Assembly: GCA_945870175.1 (NCBI GenBank)
Contig: CAMBRJ010000079.1
Span: 1-9,277, forward strand
Length of the DNA: 9,277 bases
Reading direction: 5' to 3'
DNA from: Gemmatimonas phototrophica
GTDB taxonomy: Bacteria; Gemmatimonadota; Gemmatimonadetes; Gemmatimonadales; Gemmatimonadaceae
A program made the position numbers and the translations under genes. The notes beneath the pieces were generated by a model. The model did no database searches. It worked only from the letters and a program-made list of their open reading frames with translations, and had not been told where the DNA came from. Below are positions 6,730-9,277 of the stretch, in pieces (position 1 is the stretch's first letter; the number at the start of each line of letters is the position of its first letter).

Positions 6730-6760
6730 GGCGTCTTCTCGTTGGAGAGGACGCCTTTTT
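6730..6760 (+). terminator. Intrinsic terminator of the B12 riboswitch expression platform
   Basis: GGCGTC-T-TCTC (6730-6740) pairs with GAGA-G-GACGCC (6745-6755), eleven pairs including one T-G, closed by a GTTG loop and followed by five T (6756-6760). It is the only classic rho-independent terminator in the window and sits between the aptamer and the first B12 uptake gene. This implies transcriptional control: B12 bound, terminator forms; B12 absent, an alternative fold lets the polymerase through. Confidence 0.88.
6744..6750 (+). promoter_or_regulatory. Ribosome-binding site buried in the terminator 3' arm
   Basis: GGAGAGG is the only good Shine-Dalgarno sequence near the start of the binding-protein gene. 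It lies 8 nt before the TTG at 6759 and inside the loop and 3' arm of the terminator hairpin, so the hairpin would also hide it from ribosomes. It argues for the TTG start over the GTG codons at 6777 and 6780, which have no ribosome-binding site. Confidence 0.5.
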
Positions 6761-7700
6761 GTATCCTCACCCACGAGTGGTGCGCCGTGCGCTGCTGGTC
6801 CTGTTGCCATTCCTGGCCGCAGCGGCGTGCTCGCGTCCGGATACCGGTACGTCGAGTACGCGCGACACCGTTTCGGTCGTGGCGGTGGCGGATACCGATG
6901 ATTTCGGTGCGCCGCTGCCCACCGACGCGCGCTTCGCCGTACGTGTCGTCTCGCTCAATCCCGCCGCCACTGAAGCGATTTTCACCATCGGGGCCGACTC
7001 GCTACTCGTTGGTCGCTCGCGCTGGGATGCGTACCCGAACGCGGTCAGCCGCATCGCCGCACTCGGCGATGGGATTCGCCCCAACATCGAAGCCGTGCTG
7101 GCGGCGCGCCCCACGCTCGTGGTGCTCTACGCGACCGCCGAAAATCGCGCCGCCGCCGACGCCTTGGCCCGCGCCGGTGTGCGCACCATCGCCCTGCGCG
7201 TCGATCGCATCGCGCAGTTCCATCGCCTGCTCGCAGCACTCGGGCGCGCTCTCGGCGCCGAGGCCAACGCCCGTATCGTGAGTGACTCGGTGCAGTCCAC
7301 GCTCGATCGGGTGCGTTCCCTCACCGCGTCGCGGCCGCGACCGCGCGTCGGGTGGCCGGCCTGGGAATCACCGCTGCTCGTGATCGGTGGCGGGAGCTAT
7401 ATCGACGAACTCCTCACGATCGCCGGCGCGGCGAATGTCTTTCATGACATGGAAGCGCCGTCGCCGCCCGTCTCGATCGAGGAAATCGCGAAGCGTGATC
7501 CCGACCTCGTGATCACCGGTGCCTCACGGGGGGCCAAGCTGTCCGCCAATCCCTCGTGGCAGGCGATCCGCGCGGTGCGTGAGACCCGATTCATCGTGCA
7601 GGATCCATCTGTCACTGGTCGGCCATCGGTGGTGCTGGGCATGGCCGCCGTGCAGCTCGCCCGCGCGTTGCATCCCGCACTGCGCGATTCGCTACCGTGA
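6759..7700 (+). CDS. btuF: Cobalamin ABC transporter substrate-binding lipoprotein (BtuF-like)
   Basis: A 313-residue periplasmic-binding protein of the helical-backbone type (PF01497). The N-terminus is a lipoprotein signal: Arg-rich, then ALLVLLPFLAAAAC with the lipidated cysteine at residue 24. After a flexible Ser/Thr/Asp-rich linker the domain begins near residue 62: VVSLNPAATEAIF, GRSRWDAYP (compare the SSYSDYP region of E. coli BtuF), ALGDGIRPNIEAVLAARPTLVV, then the long spine helix and the second lobe with LLVIGGGSYIDELL and ANVFHD. It would capture corrinoid outside the inner membrane and dock on BtuC. The riboswitch upstream and the coupled permease support B12 rather than siderophore as ligand. 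The start is uncertain: TTG at 6759 has the ribosome-binding site, while GTG at 6777 or 6780 would give a shorter but still complete lipoprotein signal. Confidence 0.88.
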   Translation: MYPHPRVVRRALLVLLPFLAAAACSRPDTGTSSTRDTVSVVAVADTDDFGAPLPTDARFAVRVVSLNPAATEAIFTIGADSLLVGRSRWDAYPNAVSRIAALGDGIRPNIEAVLAARPTLVVLYATAENRAAADALARAGVRTIALRVDRIAQFHRLLAALGRALGAEANARIVSDSVQSTLDRVRSLTASRPRPRVGWPAWESPLLVIGGGSYIDELLTIAGAANVFHDMEAPSPPVSIEEIAKRDPDLVITGASRGAKLSANPSWQAIRAVRETRFIVQDPSVTGRPSVVLGMAAVQLARALHPALRDSLP

Positions 7701-8716
7701 ACGACTCAGCGCCTTACGGCACCCGGCACGCGATTCCCTCGCCATGGTTGGCCTGGGGCATCGGTGCGCTGTTGCTGGTCGTCGTGATCGGGCTCGGACT
7801 CTCCATCGGCGCCGTGCCGATCGCGATGCGTGACATCGTCGATGCGCTCCGCGGCATCGGTGATCCGTCCACGATCGCGATCGTGCGCGACCTGCGGGCA
7901 CCACGCGTGCTGCTCGCCGCGCTGGTCGGCGCTGGCCTCGCCAGTAGTGGTGGCGCGCTGCAGGGCACGCTGCGCAATCCCTTGGCGGAACCGTATCTGC
8001 TCGGCGTCTCCGGCGGCGCGGCCGTTGGGGCGGTGACCGCAATGGCGCTCGGCGTGGGGCAACCGGCGCTCGTCACGGCCTGCGCCTTTGCCGGAGCGGC
8101 CGTCGCCACGGTCGTGGTTACCGCCATCGCGCGCGTCGTCGGCGGCAGCGCGGATACCAAGCTGCTGCTCATGGCCGGCGTCGTGGTCGGAGCCTTCGCC
8201 AACGCGGCGATTCTCGTGGCGCTCGCGGACGCGCCGCCCGAGCGCCTGCGGGGCGCCCTCTTCTGGATGATGGGATCGGCGGCCGATGCCACGTGGCCCG
8301 CCGTCGCGCGCTGCGCCGGTGCACTCCTGCTGCTTGGCGGTGTCCTCGTCTGGCGCGCGCGCGATCTCGATGTCCTGTCGCTCGGCGATGAACCCGCGGC
8401 GGCACTCGGCGTCAACGTCGACCGGGCGTCGCGTCAGCTGTTTCTCGTGGCATCGTGGCTCGCCGCGGCAACCGTGGCGGCCGCCGGGTTGATCGGTTTC
8501 GTCGGCTTGGTCGTGCCGAACATCGCGCGCGCGCTCGGGGCGCGGCAACATCGGCCGATGCTGCTCATGAGTGCGCTCTACGGCGCCGTGTTGCTCGTTG
8601 CCGCCGACTTGCTGGCGCGCACGGTGCGCGCTCCCGCCGACCTGCCACTTGGTGCGGTCACCGCGCTGGTCGGCGTGCCGTTTTTCCTGCTCCGTCTCCG
8701 CCGGTTAGCCGCATGA
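7697..8716 (+). CDS. btuC: Cobalamin ABC transporter permease (BtuC-like, FecCD family)
   Basis: A 339-residue inner-membrane permease of the FecCD family (PF01032), usual length, with about ten hydrophobic segments. Signatures are LRAPRVLLAALVGAGLA (66-82), GGALQGTLRNPLAEPYLLGV (85-104), the central GALFWMMGS (186-194), the cytoplasmic coupling region DLDVLSLGDEPAAALGV (223-239) that should contact the ATPase, and GFVGLVVPNIARAL (267-280). Residue 275 is Asn where most relatives have His (VPHIAR). Two copies form the channel through which B12 passes from the binding protein. The GTG start overlaps the btuF stop by 4 nt (GTGA) and the stop overlaps the btuD start by 4 nt (ATGA), so the three proteins should be made in a coordinated way. 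Confidence 0.93.
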   Translation: MNDSAPYGTRHAIPSPWLAWGIGALLLVVVIGLGLSIGAVPIAMRDIVDALRGIGDPSTIAIVRDLRAPRVLLAALVGAGLASSGGALQGTLRNPLAEPYLLGVSGGAAVGAVTAMALGVGQPALVTACAFAGAAVATVVVTAIARVVGGSADTKLLLMAGVVVGAFANAAILVALADAPPERLRGALFWMMGSAADATWPAVARCAGALLLLGGVLVWRARDLDVLSLGDEPAAALGVNVDRASRQLFLVASWLAAATVAAAGLIGFVGLVVPNIARALGARQHRPMLLMSALYGAVLLVAADLLARTVRAPADLPLGAVTALVGVPFFLLRLRRLAA

Positions 8717-9277
8717 GCGGAGCGACGCACGCGCGAGAGCAGGGATCACCCCTCACGTTCGACAATGTGAGCGTACGCTACGCCGGTCGCCCAACACTGG
8801 CGCTCGATCACGTATCGGTCGTCGCCGCGCCGGGGAAGATGACGGCCGTCGTCGGGCCGAACGGCAGCGGCAAGAGCACGCTGGTGCGCACGTTATTGCG
8901 CCGCGTGGCGCTGCAATCCGGTCGCGTGACGGTGGGCGGTGTCGATGTGGCCTCGCTCGATGCGCGGGAGGTCGCGCGGCGGATCGCGATCGTGCCGCAG
9001 CGCGAGGAGCCGGTGCTCCCGCTGCGCGTCGAGGAATTCGTGGCGCTGGGCCGACACGCGCGCCGCAGTGCGTTCGGCGGTATGAGTGCCGAAGATCACG
9101 CGGCGGTCGACAGCGCCGTCGCTCGCGCGGGGATCGCCGAGGCCATCGGGCGTCGAACCGACACGCTCTCCGGCGGCGAGTGGCAACGGGTGCGCATCGC
9201 GCGCGCGCTGGCGCAAGCGGCGCCGGTACTCGTGCTCGACGAACCCACCACCTTTCTCGACATCGCGCATGAGATGG
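8713..9277 (+). CDS. btuD: Cobalamin ABC transporter ATPase, 5' part (BtuD-like)
   Basis: The gene is cut by the window end; 188 of about 250-270 residues are present. My translation from the ATG at 8713 shows Walker A GPNGSGKST (48-56), the Q-loop VPQ with Gln96, the ABC signature LSGGEWQRV (152-160), Walker B VLVLDE (172-177) and the D-loop region TTFLDIAHE (179-187). The H-loop histidine lies beyond the window. This is the iron-siderophore/B12 subfamily of importer ATPases, which powers the BtuC dimer from the cytosolic side. The start overlaps the btuC stop by 4 nt (ATGA). About twelve residues precede the first strand, a little more than usual. Assignment to B12 rests on the operon and riboswitch, since siderophore ATPases are very similar. 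Confidence 0.92.
   Translation, partial: MSGATHAREQGSPLTFDNVSVRYAGRPTLALDHVSVVAAPGKMTAVVGPNGSGKSTLVRTLLRRVALQSGRVTVGGVDVASLDAREVARRIAIVPQREEPVLPLRVEEFVALGRHARRSAFGGMSAEDHAAVDSAVARAGIAEAIGRRTDTLSGGEWQRVRIARALAQAAPVLVLDEPTTFLDIAHEM

Noticed and set aside
6552..6758. Upstream extension of the BtuF frame through the riboswitch
   Set aside because: The bases are accounted for by conserved riboswitch elements and the terminator, and the lipoprotein signal begins only after them.
6509..6901. A 130-codon + strand frame across the riboswitch
   Set aside because: It overlaps the structured aptamer and the start of btuF in another frame, and the product looks random and Arg/Ser/Thr-rich.
7706..8551. 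A 281-codon open frame on the - strand opposite btuC
   Set aside because: It is a shadow of the permease gene; the composition is extreme in Arg, Asp and His and shows no motif.

Overview
The window is a GC-rich stretch of bacterial chromosome in which every recognisable gene lies on the + strand. GC content, gene content and the pairing of a mannose-class PTS with an HPr carrying a Ser46-type regulatory motif fit a Gram-negative bacterium of the Gemmatimonadota type. That assignment is an inference from general resemblance, not from a marker gene. Lipoprotein and Sec signal sequences agree with a two-membrane cell.

Block 1 (1-3355) is the end of a phosphotransferase-system operon. It holds the 3' part of a mannose/sorbose-class EIIC gene, then the EIID gene, HPr (ptsH) and Enzyme I (ptsI). 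Adjacent reading frames overlap by 8, 1 and 1 nt, so they are probably co-translated. EI takes phosphate from PEP and passes it to HPr His15; HPr would feed EIIA/EIIB proteins that must lie upstream or elsewhere, and EIIC/EIID form the membrane channel.

Block 2 (3410-4582) is metK, S-adenosylmethionine synthetase, 54 nt after ptsI and closed by a long GC-rich hairpin without a U-tract. Block 3 (4677-6439) is a two-gene unit: a bifunctional-nuclease-family (DUF151) protein, then a translationally coupled and unrecognised exported protein with one transmembrane segment and a charged C-terminal tail.

Block 4 (about 6440-9277) is a vitamin B12 uptake operon. A cobalamin riboswitch (about 6483-6650) is followed by an intrinsic terminator (6730-6760) whose 3' arm contains the best Shine-Dalgarno sequence for the first gene. 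Then come a BtuF-like substrate-binding lipoprotein, a BtuC-like permease and a BtuD-like ATPase cut by the window end, each overlapping the next by 4 nt. B12 presumably shuts off expression of its own importer. The closeness of metK to B12 uptake is metabolically sensible, since MetH-type methionine synthase uses B12 and MetK uses methionine, but the two are in separate transcription units and the link is only suggestive.

Most of the window is conserved housekeeping and transport DNA. I see no insertion sequences, CRISPR arrays, tRNA or rRNA genes, or phage genes. The parts least explained by known families are the exported protein at 5189-6439 and the detailed architecture of the riboswitch expression platform.
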